This document shows, piece after piece, positions 1 to 7,586 of a stretch of 33,411 bases of DNA. The notes under the pieces were generated by a model that did no database searches, was not told the DNA's origin, and saw only the letters and a program-made list of their open reading frames with translations. Numbering within the stretch: position 1 is the first letter of the stretch; every line of letters starts with the position of its first letter. Source of the DNA: Verrucomicrobia bacterium Ga0077533. GTDB taxonomy: Bacteria; Verrucomicrobiota; Verrucomicrobiia; Opitutales; Opitutaceae. The translations under genes and the position numbers were made by a program. The stretch lies in NCBI GenBank assembly GCA_001464505.1, contig LNEH01000124.1, forward strand, positions 1 to 33,411, given 5' to 3'.

Positions 1-1148
1 TCGGCACTCTTTCCGCCGAGGCCGACCCCGCCGTGCTCACCGCGGCGCAGCAGGAACTCGTCAAGCTCCAGACGGGTGATGCGGAGAACCTCGCCATCTG
101 GAAAAAGATCAACGATGCCTCCCTCGCCGCCTTCCAGCTCATCTACGACCAGCTGGGCATCAAGTTCGACGCCACCCACGGCGAGTCCTTCTACAACGAC
201 AAGGTCGAGCGCGTCTACCGCGAGCTGACCGACTGCGGACTCGCGCAGGAAAGCCAGGGCGCGCTGGTCGTCTTCCACCCCGAGCATCCGCGCTTCAAGA
301 CCCAGCCGTTCATCATCCGCAAGAAGGACGGCGCCGCCAACTACGCCTCCAGCGACCTCGCGACCGCCCTCTACCGCGCCGAGCACTACAAGGTCGACGG
401 CGCGGCCTACGTGATCGATTTCCGCCAGAGCGACCACATGGACCAGCTCTTCCTCACGACCGGGAAATGGTTTGAAAAGACCGGCCGCAAATTGCCACAA
501 CTCGAGCATGTCGATTTCGGCACCGTGCTGGGCGAGGACAACAAGCCGCTCAAGACCCGCCACGGCGAGAACATCCGCCTCAAGGACCTGCTCGCCGAGG
601 CCCGCGAGCGCGCCTACCAGCTTGTCACCGGCAAGAGCCCCGACTTCCCCGAGGCCGAGCGCCGCGCCATCGCCGACCTCGTCGGGGTCGCCTCCGTGCA
701 ATACGCCGATCTCTCGCAGAACCGCTCCAGCGATTATGTGTTCGCCTGGGACAAGATGATCTCGCTCGAGGGCAACACCGCCGCCTACCTGCTCTACGCC
801 GTCGCGCGCATCCGCTCGATCTTCCGCAAGGCCAACCTCGACATCACGGCGCCACCCGTCGCCGGGGCCACCGCGCCGGAGACGCCGCAGGAACTGGCCC
901 TCGCGCGCAAGATCGTGAAGTTCTCCGATGCCGTGCAACTCGCCACCAACACCCTGCGGCCCCATTTTCTCTGCCTCCACCTCTACGAGCTTGCCGGCGA
1001 GTTCAGCACTTTTTACGCCGCCGACAAAGTCATCGTGGACGACCCGGCCATGCGCGCCCGGCGCCTGCTGCTCTGCCACCGCACCCTGACCGAACTCGAG
1101 GCCGGGTTGCACCTGCTGGGCCTGCGCACTGACCTGGAGCGGATGTAG
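1..1148 (+). CDS. argS: Arginyl-tRNA synthetase, C-terminal part (5' end outside window)
   Basis: Class I aminoacyl-tRNA synthetase that charges tRNA-Arg in the cytoplasm. The frame is open to the left edge (first full codon at position 3), so the N-terminal domain and HIGH motif lie outside the window. Visible are a typical ArgRS catalytic-core stretch with VYRELTDCGLA, ASSDLATALYR and DFRQSDHMDQLF. The KMSKS-equivalent loop reads LKTRHGENIRLKDLL, where ArgRS usually has KTR-G. The C-terminal anticodon-binding (DALR) helical domain follows and ends LERM, close to the usual 'PERM' end of bacterial ArgRS. The stop codon TAG is at 1146-1148, and a palindromic repeat element begins directly over it. 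The family assignment is certain; only the start is missing. Confidence 0.95.
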   Translation, partial: GTLSAEADPAVLTAAQQELVKLQTGDAENLAIWKKINDASLAAFQLIYDQLGIKFDATHGESFYNDKVERVYRELTDCGLAQESQGALVVFHPEHPRFKTQPFIIRKKDGAANYASSDLATALYRAEHYKVDGAAYVIDFRQSDHMDQLFLTTGKWFEKTGRKLPQLEHVDFGTVLGEDNKPLKTRHGENIRLKDLLAEARERAYQLVTGKSPDFPEAERRAIADLVGVASVQYADLSQNRSSDYVFAWDKMISLEGNTAAYLLYAVARIRSIFRKANLDITAPPVAGATAPETPQELALARKIVKFSDAVQLATNTLRPHFLCLHLYELAGEFSTFYAADKVIVDDPAMRARRLLLCHRTLTELEAGLHLLGLRTDLERM

Positions 1149-1270
1149 AGCCTATCCGAAAACCATGAAATTTTTTCGTAGGCCAGCGTGCTTGCACGCG
1201 CCGCTCATTCCGAAGCGCGACTAAGGTCGCTGCCCACCACTGCGCGAAACCGGGTTTCCGGATAGCCTCT
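1147..1270. repeat. Small inverted-repeat element over the argS stop codon
   Basis: The arms are 1147-1164 (agagcctatccgaaaacc) and 1253-1270; the second is the reverse complement of the first at 16 of 18 positions. Inside are two smaller hairpins, gcgtgc-tt-gcacgc and gcgac-taag-gtcgc. There is no open frame. It looks like a short palindromic (REPIN or MITE-like) element at the 3' end of argS. No second copy is in the window, so its mobility is inferred. Confidence 0.6.
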
Positions 1271-1277
1271 AATGTCC

Positions 1278-1308
1278 TGTAGCGGCGGTCTGTGACCGCC
1301 GGGCTACA
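1278..1308. repeat. Palindromic repeat, 'TGTAGCGGCGGTC' family, copy 1
   Basis: The hairpin is tgtagcggcggtc-tgt-gaccgccgggctaca, almost perfectly self-complementary with two extra bases in the right arm. Near-identical cores recur at 8986-9009 and 13389-13412, and as a facing pair at 26044-26100. All lie between genes or at gene ends. Confidence 0.7.
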
Positions 1309-1371
1309 GATCGGACCCCGCCGGCACTTCGCTCTTGCCGCGCCCGCCCCGGGCCGCAACATGGGCGCACT

Positions 1372-2154
1372 ATGTCAGGCGGCTCATCCGAATCTTCCGG
1401 CCCGGAATACTACGTCCGCGGTGTCAACGATACCGAAGCGCGCGGCCCCTTCTCCATGGAGCAGCTGCGCTCGCTCACCGAAAGCAGCGACCCCGCCAAG
1501 GGCATCACCCCCGAGACCTATTTCTACGACACCGCCAGCGAGCAGTGGCTGCAACTCGGCTCGCACCCGCAGCTGAAAGCCACCCTCTGGCCCGAGAAAA
1601 AGAAGATGGGCTTCAAGCAAAAGGAATTCGTGGCCGTCAACGAGGAGAAATCCGCGAGCGCCCCGGCCATTACCGTGCAGGAATTCCTCGCCGCGGCCGA
1701 GGGGAAGACCGACGAGACCAAGGGCAAGATGGACAAATCCGAGACAATGATGAAGGCCGCCGCCTGGGGCACGCGGTCCGCCGCCATCATCTCGCTGCTC
1801 AGCGCCATCGCGCTCATCCTCCCGAGCATCGACCCGCTCATCGCCTTGGATTTTGCCAAGCTGGCCGACAAGCCGTTCGTTTACCTCGGGGTGGTCGACG
1901 CCGTCATCGGCCTCCTGCTCCTTCTCGGTGTCATCACCATTTATCCCTTTGTGCGTTTCCGCGCGGTATTCGGCCTGGGCTTTCTCGGCTTCCTGTTCAT
2001 GACCCAGGACCAGCTCACGCCGATGATCGCGGTGGCGGCGGGTTCGATCGGGCTTTATTTCTGCACGATCTTCCTGAGTTACATCCCGCTCGCCGTGGCG
2101 GCCCTCGTGGGCCTCGGCGGGATGGCGATGCTTGCCACCCTGGCCTACTCCTGA
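1372..2154 (+). CDS. GYF-domain membrane protein of unknown function
   Basis: 260 residues. Residues about 12-75 form a GYF_2-type domain (YYVRG at the start, then the typical RGPFSMEQLRSL, and a W at the 'EQWLQLG' position). In known proteins this domain binds proline-rich peptides. A charged, lysine-rich linker follows (about 76-130), then four or five hydrophobic segments (about 131-150, 163-190, 192-212 and 213-258). The topology implies a cytoplasmic GYF head on an inner-membrane bundle. ATG at 1372 is the first Met of the frame, and a palindromic repeat lies 63 bp upstream. The gene ends 28 bp before the BrkB-type gene, so the two may be co-transcribed. The domain call is good; the role is unknown. 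Confidence 0.8.
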   Translation: MSGGSSESSGPEYYVRGVNDTEARGPFSMEQLRSLTESSDPAKGITPETYFYDTASEQWLQLGSHPQLKATLWPEKKKMGFKQKEFVAVNEEKSASAPAITVQEFLAAAEGKTDETKGKMDKSETMMKAAAWGTRSAAIISLLSAIALILPSIDPLIALDFAKLADKPFVYLGVVDAVIGLLLLLGVITIYPFVRFRAVFGLGFLGFLFMTQDQLTPMIAVAAGSIGLYFCTIFLSYIPLAVAALVGLGGMAMLATLAYS

Positions 2155-2182
2155 GCGCGCCTGGGCGCTCCGGGTCCCGTCC

Positions 2183-3652
2183 ATGCCGCTGCCCACGCTC
2201 CTGGCCCGACTCCGGCGGCTTTGGACGCACGATATCTGGGCGGCCGGACTGATCCGCGAAAGTTCACCCAAGAGCCGGCTCTACGCCCTGCTGCGGATTG
2301 TCTCGATCACGCTCTCAGGCCTGCATGAGATGCATGTGGCCATCCGCGCCGCCGCGCTCAGTTTCAGTTCGCTGCTGGCCTTGGGTCCGCTCGTGGCCAT
2401 CGCCGTCCTCATCTCGGGCTTTGCCCTCGGCAACCAGGACCCCGCCTTCGCGGCCCAGGCGGTAAACCGTGTCATCAACTTCATCGCCCCGCAGATGGCA
2501 CAATATGACCGGGCCGGACAGGAGGAGCACAAGACCGGCCCGGCTGCATCGGCCGCCACGCCGCAGATGGTCCAGCTCATCAACAATTTCATCACCAGTT
2601 CCCGCTCCGGCACCGCCGGTCTGATCGGCATCCTCACCCTCTTCGTCATCGTGATCGGCCTCTTCACGACGATTGAGAACACCTTCAATGACATCTGGGG
2701 CGTGCGCCGCGGCCGCAGCTGGATGGCGCGCATCGTCTACTATTGGAGCGTCATCACGCTCGGCGCCCTGCTCTTCTTCACCTCGCTCACGCTGCTCTCG
2801 GCCGGCGCGTTTATGAATGTCTTCTTTGAGAAAATCCCCCTCGGTCTCCAGCTCAAGAGTCTGTTCGTCTGGATGCTGCCGTCGGGTTCCGTTCTCCTGC
2901 TCGTGTTCATCCTGACGCTGTTCTACCGGCTCGTGCCGCACACCCGCGTGCGCTGGCCCGCCGCCATTCTGGGCGCCGTCATCGTCACCGCCCTGCTCTT
3001 TCTCAACAACTACCTCGCCTTCCTTTATTTCAAGCGCGTCGTCCTGTCGAAAAGCCTTTACGGCTCGGTCAGCATCTTCCCGATCCTGATGATCGGCCTC
3101 TACATCTTCTGGTTTTTCGTGCTGGTCGGCGGCCAGATCACCTACGCCGTGCAAAACGTGCGTTACCGGAGCAGCCAGACCGCCTGGCACAGTCTCAACC
3201 ACGTCACCCGCGAGAGCATGTCGCTGGTCGTGCTCCTGCTGATCGCCCGCCGTTTCAAGGCCGCCGCCCCGGCCTACGCCGTCAGTGAGCTGGCCCAGCT
3301 CATCCGCGTGCCCTCGCAAATCCTCAACGAGAGCCTCAACCGCCTCTGCGACCTCAAGCTCATCACCGAGCTGCCCCCGGCGGACGCCGCCGACCCCAAC
3401 GATTTCCGTTACCAGCCCGCCCGGCCGCTCGACCAGATCACGCTCGAGGAATTCCGCCATAAATTTGAGCACTACGGCGAAGCCCCTGCCGGCGCCCTGC
3501 TCGACAACGTGGATCCCGTCCTCGCCCTCTATCACCAGCGCCTCGCCCAAGCCCTGCCCGTCGCCCTCGGCGGCCAATCCCTCGACCAACTCATCGGCGA
3601 GTTGGAACCCAGCCAGACCTTCTCCCCCTTCCCGGCGAAGGAGCAGGGTTAG
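2183..3652 (+). CDS. YihY/BrkB-family inner-membrane protein
   Basis: 489 residues from ATG 2183. The frame is open from 2132, but that start would overlap the preceding gene, and the 17 extra residues do not look like the family. The conserved family core is present: AIRAAALSFSSLLALGPLVAI, then GLIGILTLFVIVIGLFTTIENTFNDIWGV, where the N-IWGV signature is typical, then several long hydrophobic helices up to about residue 320. About 150 C-terminal residues are soluble and resemble a winged-helix-like tail (AYAVSELAQLIRVPSQILNESLNRLCDLKLI), a known variant of the family. BrkB was linked to serum resistance in Bordetella, but the family's transport or other role is unsettled. It lies 28 bp after the GYF gene. 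Confidence 0.88.
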   Translation: MPLPTLLARLRRLWTHDIWAAGLIRESSPKSRLYALLRIVSITLSGLHEMHVAIRAAALSFSSLLALGPLVAIAVLISGFALGNQDPAFAAQAVNRVINFIAPQMAQYDRAGQEEHKTGPAASAATPQMVQLINNFITSSRSGTAGLIGILTLFVIVIGLFTTIENTFNDIWGVRRGRSWMARIVYYWSVITLGALLFFTSLTLLSAGAFMNVFFEKIPLGLQLKSLFVWMLPSGSVLLLVFILTLFYRLVPHTRVRWPAAILGAVIVTALLFLNNYLAFLYFKRVVLSKSLYGSVSIFPILMIGLYIFWFFVLVGGQITYAVQNVRYRSSQTAWHSLNHVTRESMSLVVLLLIARRFKAAAPAYAVSELAQLIRVPSQILNESLNRLCDLKLITELPPADAADPNDFRYQPARPLDQITLEEFRHKFEHYGEAPAGALLDNVDPVLALYHQRLAQALPVALGGQSLDQLIGELEPSQTFSPFPAKEQG

Positions 3653-3734
3653 ACGTTTTTTTGCCTGATGCAGGCAGGTCATGTCTGTATCAATAGCGCC
3701 GTTCCGGCCCTCGGCTACGAGTCAAGTTCGCCTG

Positions 3735-3762
3735 TTGACAGCGGCTCCTCCATTTCTACGTT
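3735..3762 (+). promoter_or_regulatory. Candidate sigma-70-type promoter for the SurA/PpiD-like gene
   Basis: TTGACA at 3735-3740 is a perfect -35 hexamer. After 16 bp comes TACGTT (3757-3762), a weak -10. It lies 16 bp before the ATG at 3778. No experimental support; the -10 is poor. Confidence 0.3.
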
Positions 3763-3777
3763 GAGCCGCTTTCCCCC

Positions 3778-5481
3778 ATGATTTCCTGGATCCAACGCTA
3801 CTTTCAGAAGCACTTCCGCCTCGTGTTCGCCGTCATCCTGATCGCCGTGGCTGTGCCCATGGTCTTCATCTACAGCGCCTCGGGCGGCACCGGCGACGGC
3901 AAGCACGCGGGCAAACTCCTCGAACGCCCCTTCTTCGGCTACAACCTCGGCAATGCCGAGCAGACCCGCCGCATCGTCTCCGACGGCACCTGGAGCATCC
4001 GCCTTAAGGCCGGCTACGACGCCCTCCAAGGCGACCAAGTCCAGCAATACGCCCTGCAACGCATCGCCGGTCTGGCCCTCGCCGAAGAGCTCCACCTTCC
4101 TGTTCCCACCGCCGAGCAGGTCGCCAAGGCTGTCGCCACCCTCCGGGCCTTCCAGAACGAACAGGGTCAGTTCGACCAAGCCCGCTACACCCAGTTCGCC
4201 GACTCCCTTAAGACCCACAACGACCTCACGGGTGCCGACATCAACCGCATCCTGCGCGACGACGTGCGCCTGGAGGCGCTGGCCAAGCTCGTCGGTGGCC
4301 CGGGCTACGTCCTCCCCCACGACATCAAGCAGCAGCTCATCCTGGCCGACTCCATCTGGACCATCCAAGTCGCCACCCTCGACTACGCCGCCTTCAACCC
4401 CGCCCTCAACCCGACCGAGGACACGTTGAAAAAATTCCATGCGGACAACGCCTTCCGCTACGACGTGCCCGCCCGCCCGCGGCTGAGCCTCGTCGAGTTC
4501 AAGGGTGCCGACTACCTACCGCCCGTCGCCCCCACCGAGGCCGAGCTTCGCGCCTTCTACAATTCCAACCCCGCCCGCTTCCCGGTTTCCGCCCTGAGCT
4601 CGCCGAATGGGCCCGCCGAAACCGGCAAGAAGGACGACAAACCAGCAATCGCTCCCGCCACCACCGTGGACAATTTCCTCAAAGTCCGCGCACAGGTTGA
4701 AGCCACCTTGAGGGAGGCCGTCGGCGCCCGCGGCGCCGCCAAGGCCGCCAACGACCTCGCCACCGCCATCTTCGAGCGCAAGCTCGCCGCCAACTCGCCG
4801 GAGCTGACCGCCTTCCTCGCCGAACAGCGCCATCCCGCGAAAGCCGTCGCCCCCTTCGCCCCCGATCAGCCCCCGGCCGATATGCCATGGCTCGCCAGCT
4901 ACACCGAGCAGATCTCGCGCCTCAGCAAGGAACGTCACTTCTCCGACCCGCTGCCCACCACCGACAGTTTCGTCATCCTGCTGTGGAACGAGAGCCTGCC
5001 GGGCTACCAACCCCTCTTCACCGAAGTGCGCGACCGCGTGCTCGCCGATTACAAAGACGGCGAGAAACGAAAACTCTTCATCGCCCGTGGCCAGACCCTG
5101 CGCACGCAGCTTGCCGCCGCCGCCAAGACGGCCGCCGCCAATTTCGCCGCCACCGCCGCCACCGAGAAACTTGAGGTCAAGAGTTATGCCGGCTTTACCT
5201 TCCGCCAGCCGCCGCAGGACATGCCTTACCAGGCCTTCGGCGCTCTCCAAGGCCTCGAGGCGGGTCAGGTCGCCGAGATGGTGGCTGACGCGGATAAAGG
5301 CTACCTCGTTTTTGCCCAGGAGAAAAAACAACCCGACCTCACGCCCGGCAACCCGCGCTACGCCGAGCTCCAGCAGCAGATGATGATCCGCACCGCCGCC
5401 AACAACGGCAGCACCTATCTCGGCGAACTCGTCGAGCGCGAACTCCGGAAATCCGAAGCGGCCGCCCCCGTCCGGCCCTGA
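3778..5481 (+). CDS. SurA/PpiD-like membrane-anchored periplasmic folding factor
   Basis: 567 residues. A single N-terminal transmembrane anchor (about residues 13-31, FRLVFAVILIAVAVPMVFIY) is preceded by basic residues, so the bulk is periplasmic. Residues about 80-230 resemble the SurA_N/PpiD chaperone domain (EELHLPVPTAEQVAKAVATLRAFQNEQGQFDQARYTQF, then LTGADINRILRDDVRLEAL). The middle and C-terminal parts are helical and Ala-rich. A classical parvulin active site cannot be recognised, so peptidyl-prolyl isomerase activity is doubtful, as for PpiD, where the parvulin domain is inactive. The likely job is handling outer-membrane proteins on their way through the periplasm. The gene is followed by a terminator and then tolC. 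A second Met exists downstream, but ATG 3778 fits the anchor. Confidence 0.75.
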   Translation: MISWIQRYFQKHFRLVFAVILIAVAVPMVFIYSASGGTGDGKHAGKLLERPFFGYNLGNAEQTRRIVSDGTWSIRLKAGYDALQGDQVQQYALQRIAGLALAEELHLPVPTAEQVAKAVATLRAFQNEQGQFDQARYTQFADSLKTHNDLTGADINRILRDDVRLEALAKLVGGPGYVLPHDIKQQLILADSIWTIQVATLDYAAFNPALNPTEDTLKKFHADNAFRYDVPARPRLSLVEFKGADYLPPVAPTEAELRAFYNSNPARFPVSALSSPNGPAETGKKDDKPAIAPATTVDNFLKVRAQVEATLREAVGARGAAKAANDLATAIFERKLAANSPELTAFLAEQRHPAKAVAPFAPDQPPADMPWLASYTEQISRLSKERHFSDPLPTTDSFVILLWNESLPGYQPLFTEVRDRVLADYKDGEKRKLFIARGQTLRTQLAAAAKTAAANFAATAATEKLEVKSYAGFTFRQPPQDMPYQAFGALQGLEAGQVAEMVADADKGYLVFAQEKKQPDLTPGNPRYAELQQQMMIRTAANNGSTYLGELVERELRKSEAAAPVRP

Positions 5482-5546
5482 AGCCGGCCGGACCGCCCGG
5501 CCGGGCCGCTCATCCTGCCATAAAGCCGCCCGCCCATTGCGCTCGT

Positions 5547-5575
5547 GCCACCGTCCTCGCGGTGGCATTTTCTTT
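5547..5575 (+). terminator. Rho-independent terminator after the SurA/PpiD-like gene
   Basis: The stem is gccaccg (5547-5553) and cggtggc (5560-5566) with a 6-nt loop, followed by attttcttt. It lies 65 bp after the stop codon. Its position also argues against starting the tolC frame at 5562. Confidence 0.65.
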
Positions 5576-5669
5576 CCTGAAACCACCCCAGCGACGCCAC
5601 CGTCACAAAAAGCTTAAACTTTTGCCTGATTTCAGGTGTTCTAACCCCGTCATCCCTTTCATTTCTCCC

Positions 5670-7151
5670 ATGACCATCATCACCCGCCGCCTTTGCGTCT
5701 TGTTGCTCGCTGCCGCCACGGCCCTGACCGCCGCCCGCGCCCAAGAAGCCCCGCCCCAGCTCACCCTCGAGGAGTGCATCACCCGCGCCATGAAGCGCAA
5801 CCTCGACCTCGAAATCCAGCGCTACAACCCCGACATCGCCCGCAACGCCATCGACGCCGCCCGGGCGGAGTTCGACCCCACAGTCTCGCTCACTGCGACA
5901 CGCTCCTTCACCCAACAGCCCGGCGCCCTCAGCGCACTCGATGGCTCCGCTTCCCCCACTTCGGAAAGCACGACCACCCGCCTGGCCCTCAACCAGCGCG
6001 TCGCCACCGGCGCCACCGTGGGCCTCAGCACCCAGCTCAACCGCTCGGCGAGCAACTCCAGCTTCACCACCCTCAACCCCGCCTACAACGCCGACTTCAC
6101 GCTCAGCGTCAACCAGCCGCTGCTCCGCGGCTCCGGTCTCGCCATCAACCGGACTGCGATCCACCGCAATGAGATCGGCCTCGCCCGCGCCAACCTCGAC
6201 TACAAGGTCGGCGCCCTCAACGTCATCCAGCGCACCGAGGACGCTTACTCCAATCTCGTCTTCGCCCGCGAACAAATTGAGGTCCGCAAGTTCTCCCTCG
6301 CGCTCGCCGAGAAACTCCACGACGAGGCCCGCACCCGCCGCGATACCGGCGTCGCCACCGACCTCGACGTCTTCCAGGCCGGCGTCGGCGTCGCCAACGC
6401 CCGCCGCGGCGTCATCCTCGCCCGGCAGTCCGTCCGCGACAGCGAGGAGGCCCTCCTCGCCCTCATCGGCCAGTTCGAGCTCGAGGGCCCGCTCGGCCCG
6501 GTGCGCTTCACGGAGTTCGGCGAAGCCCTGCCCGTCCTCGCTTCCTCCCTCAACCTGGCCAAGCAGAACCAGCCCGATTATCTCTCCACGCAAGCCGGCA
6601 TTGAGCAGCTCCGGCTCGACCTGAACCTCGCCAAGGACGCCACCCTGCCCACGCTCGGTGTCGGCGGCGCCCTCGGTTACAACGGCCGGCAGGGCAACGC
6701 TGGCGACGCTTACCGTCAGATCCCCGACCGCGAAGGCTACACCTGGCAGGTCAACCTTTCCCTCAGCGTGCCGGTCGGCTTTCGCGGCGACAAGGCCCGC
6801 TACCGCCAGAGCCTTGCCACCCTCGGCCGCGAGCAGACCCGCCTCCGCCTTATCGAGCAGAACATCGAGGTGCAGGTGCGCGCCGCCGTCCGCGCCGTCG
6901 AGACCAACTTCGAAAGCGTGAAAATCTCCGCCCAGGCCCGCGAACTCAGCACCAAGCAATACGAGCTTGAGAAGGCCAGGTTCGACGCCGGCCTCTCCAC
7001 CTCCCGCCGCGTGCTCGAAGCGCAGAACGACCTCGAAGCCGCCCGCATCAACGAATTGCAGGCCAAGGTCAGCCTCCGCACCTCCCTCGCCGCCCTGCAC
7101 CGCATCGAGGGCAGCTCGCTGCAGCGTTATGCGGTTACGCTGCCTTATTGA
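5670..7151 (+). CDS. tolC: TolC-family outer-membrane efflux protein
   Basis: 493 residues from ATG 5670. The frame is open from 5562, but the upstream part overlaps a terminator, and ATG 5670 begins a clean signal peptide (MTIITRRLCVLLLAAATALTAARAQ, cleavage after ARAQ). The mature protein has two OEP repeats: QLTLEECITRAMKRNLDLEIQRYNPDIARN starts the first coiled coil, and GASVG/NQPLLRGSGL-type barrel segments and LDVFQAGVGVANARRGVILARQSV are typical. The second repeat holds LNLAKDATLPTLGVGGAL and ARFDAGLSTSRRVLEAQNDLEAARINEL. TolC-type trimers form the outer-membrane exit duct for RND/ABC efflux or type I secretion. No inner-membrane pump or adaptor gene is adjacent, so the partner is unknown. 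The C-terminal QRYAVTLPY is echoed 240 bp downstream by a relic. Confidence 0.9.
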   Translation: MTIITRRLCVLLLAAATALTAARAQEAPPQLTLEECITRAMKRNLDLEIQRYNPDIARNAIDAARAEFDPTVSLTATRSFTQQPGALSALDGSASPTSESTTTRLALNQRVATGATVGLSTQLNRSASNSSFTTLNPAYNADFTLSVNQPLLRGSGLAINRTAIHRNEIGLARANLDYKVGALNVIQRTEDAYSNLVFAREQIEVRKFSLALAEKLHDEARTRRDTGVATDLDVFQAGVGVANARRGVILARQSVRDSEEALLALIGQFELEGPLGPVRFTEFGEALPVLASSLNLAKQNQPDYLSTQAGIEQLRLDLNLAKDATLPTLGVGGALGYNGRQGNAGDAYRQIPDREGYTWQVNLSLSVPVGFRGDKARYRQSLATLGREQTRLRLIEQNIEVQVRAAVRAVETNFESVKISAQARELSTKQYELEKARFDAGLSTSRRVLEAQNDLEAARINELQAKVSLRTSLAALHRIEGSSLQRYAVTLPY

Positions 7152-7168
7152 GACTTACCCAAAGAAGA

Positions 7169-7274
7169 GACACACTCCGTCGCTGCGCGCCACCCCTCTT
7201 GATAGAGGGGCCCCAAACCCGCGCTGCTGAAATCCCCTCTATGAAGAGGGGTGCCCGTCAGGGCGGGGTGTGTC
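7169..7274. repeat. Imperfect palindrome with twin CCCCTCT hairpins
   Basis: The outer arms gacacactccg... and ...gggcggggtgtgtc are imperfectly complementary. Inside are two hairpins with the same stem, cccctct/agagggg (7193-7210 and 7234-7251), each with a 4-nt loop. It lies just after tolC and could also slow or end transcription, but there is no U-run. Confidence 0.55.
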
Positions 7275-7390
7275 GGGCTCGGCTAGCGGCTCGCTGTGAC
7301 CACCGTCACTTCTTTGCGTAATTTTCAATAAGCCACGCACATTCCCGCCGGTCTTCGCGTCAGCCGCGCCGAAGCCTTGGCGAAGGCGGG

Positions 7391-7417
7391 CAGCGCTACG
7401 CGGTGACGCTGCCGTAA
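7391..7417 (+). pseudogene. Relic of a second tolC-like 3' end
   Basis: Nine codons read Q-R-Y-A-V-T-L-P-stop, matching the last codons of tolC at 7122-7151 (Q-R-Y-A-V-T-L-P-Y-stop). The DNA differs only at third positions (cgt/cgc, tat/tac, gtt/gtg, cct/ccg), apart from the final tat/taa. Synonymous divergence suggests both tails were once under protein-level selection, so this is more likely a paralogue remnant than a fresh target duplication. Confidence 0.55.
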
Positions 7418-7429
7418 CGTGGTGTCGCT

Positions 7430-7492
7430 TGTAGGTCGGGCTTTACGCCCGACACTCCGGGCCCACCTGTCGGGGATAAACCCCGACCTACC
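7430..7492. repeat. REPIN-like repeat 'TGTAGGTCGGGC', copy 1
   Basis: Two facing hairpins, gtcgggc-tttac-gcccgac and gtcgggg-ataaa-ccccgac, are joined by about 14 bp. The outer ends tgtaggtcggg and ccccgacctac are complementary. The same unit recurs at 31287-31348 with only the linker and ends varying. Confidence 0.75.
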
Positions 7493-7586
7493 GTTTGCCT
7501 CCGCACGCGTTTCATCCTTTCGGCCTGCAATTAAACCCTTGTCGCCCCATGGCGTCCGGGGTTTTTCTTTGGGCCCCACGCCGCCC

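Larger units (their letters stand above)
7152..7586. other. 435-bp gene-free stretch between tolC and tryptophanase
   Basis: It holds, in order, a long imperfect palindrome with twin hairpins (7169-7274), a fragment of a dispersed repeat reading SLGEGG (about 7370-7390), a relic of a TolC C-terminus (7391-7417) and a 63-bp REPIN-like repeat (7430-7492). There is no credible gene. An open frame joins the tryptophanase frame from 7419, but it runs through the repeat and is not treated as coding. Confidence 0.7.

Noticed and set aside
3655-3675. Terminator after the BrkB-type gene (tgcctg-atg-caggca)
   Set aside because: The T-run precedes the hairpin on the coding strand instead of following it, and there is no suitable T-run on the other strand.
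5415-7100. 561-codon open frame on the minus strand opposite tolC
   Set aside because: It is antisense to a clear TolC gene with signal peptide and motifs. GC-rich codon bias leaves long open frames opposite real genes, and the product is Gly/Glu/Ala-rich without a known domain.
7419-7586. N-terminal extension of tryptophanase from GTG 7419
   Set aside because: The extra 56 residues are translated from a REPIN-like repeat and resemble nothing in the family; ATG 7587 gives the normal length.
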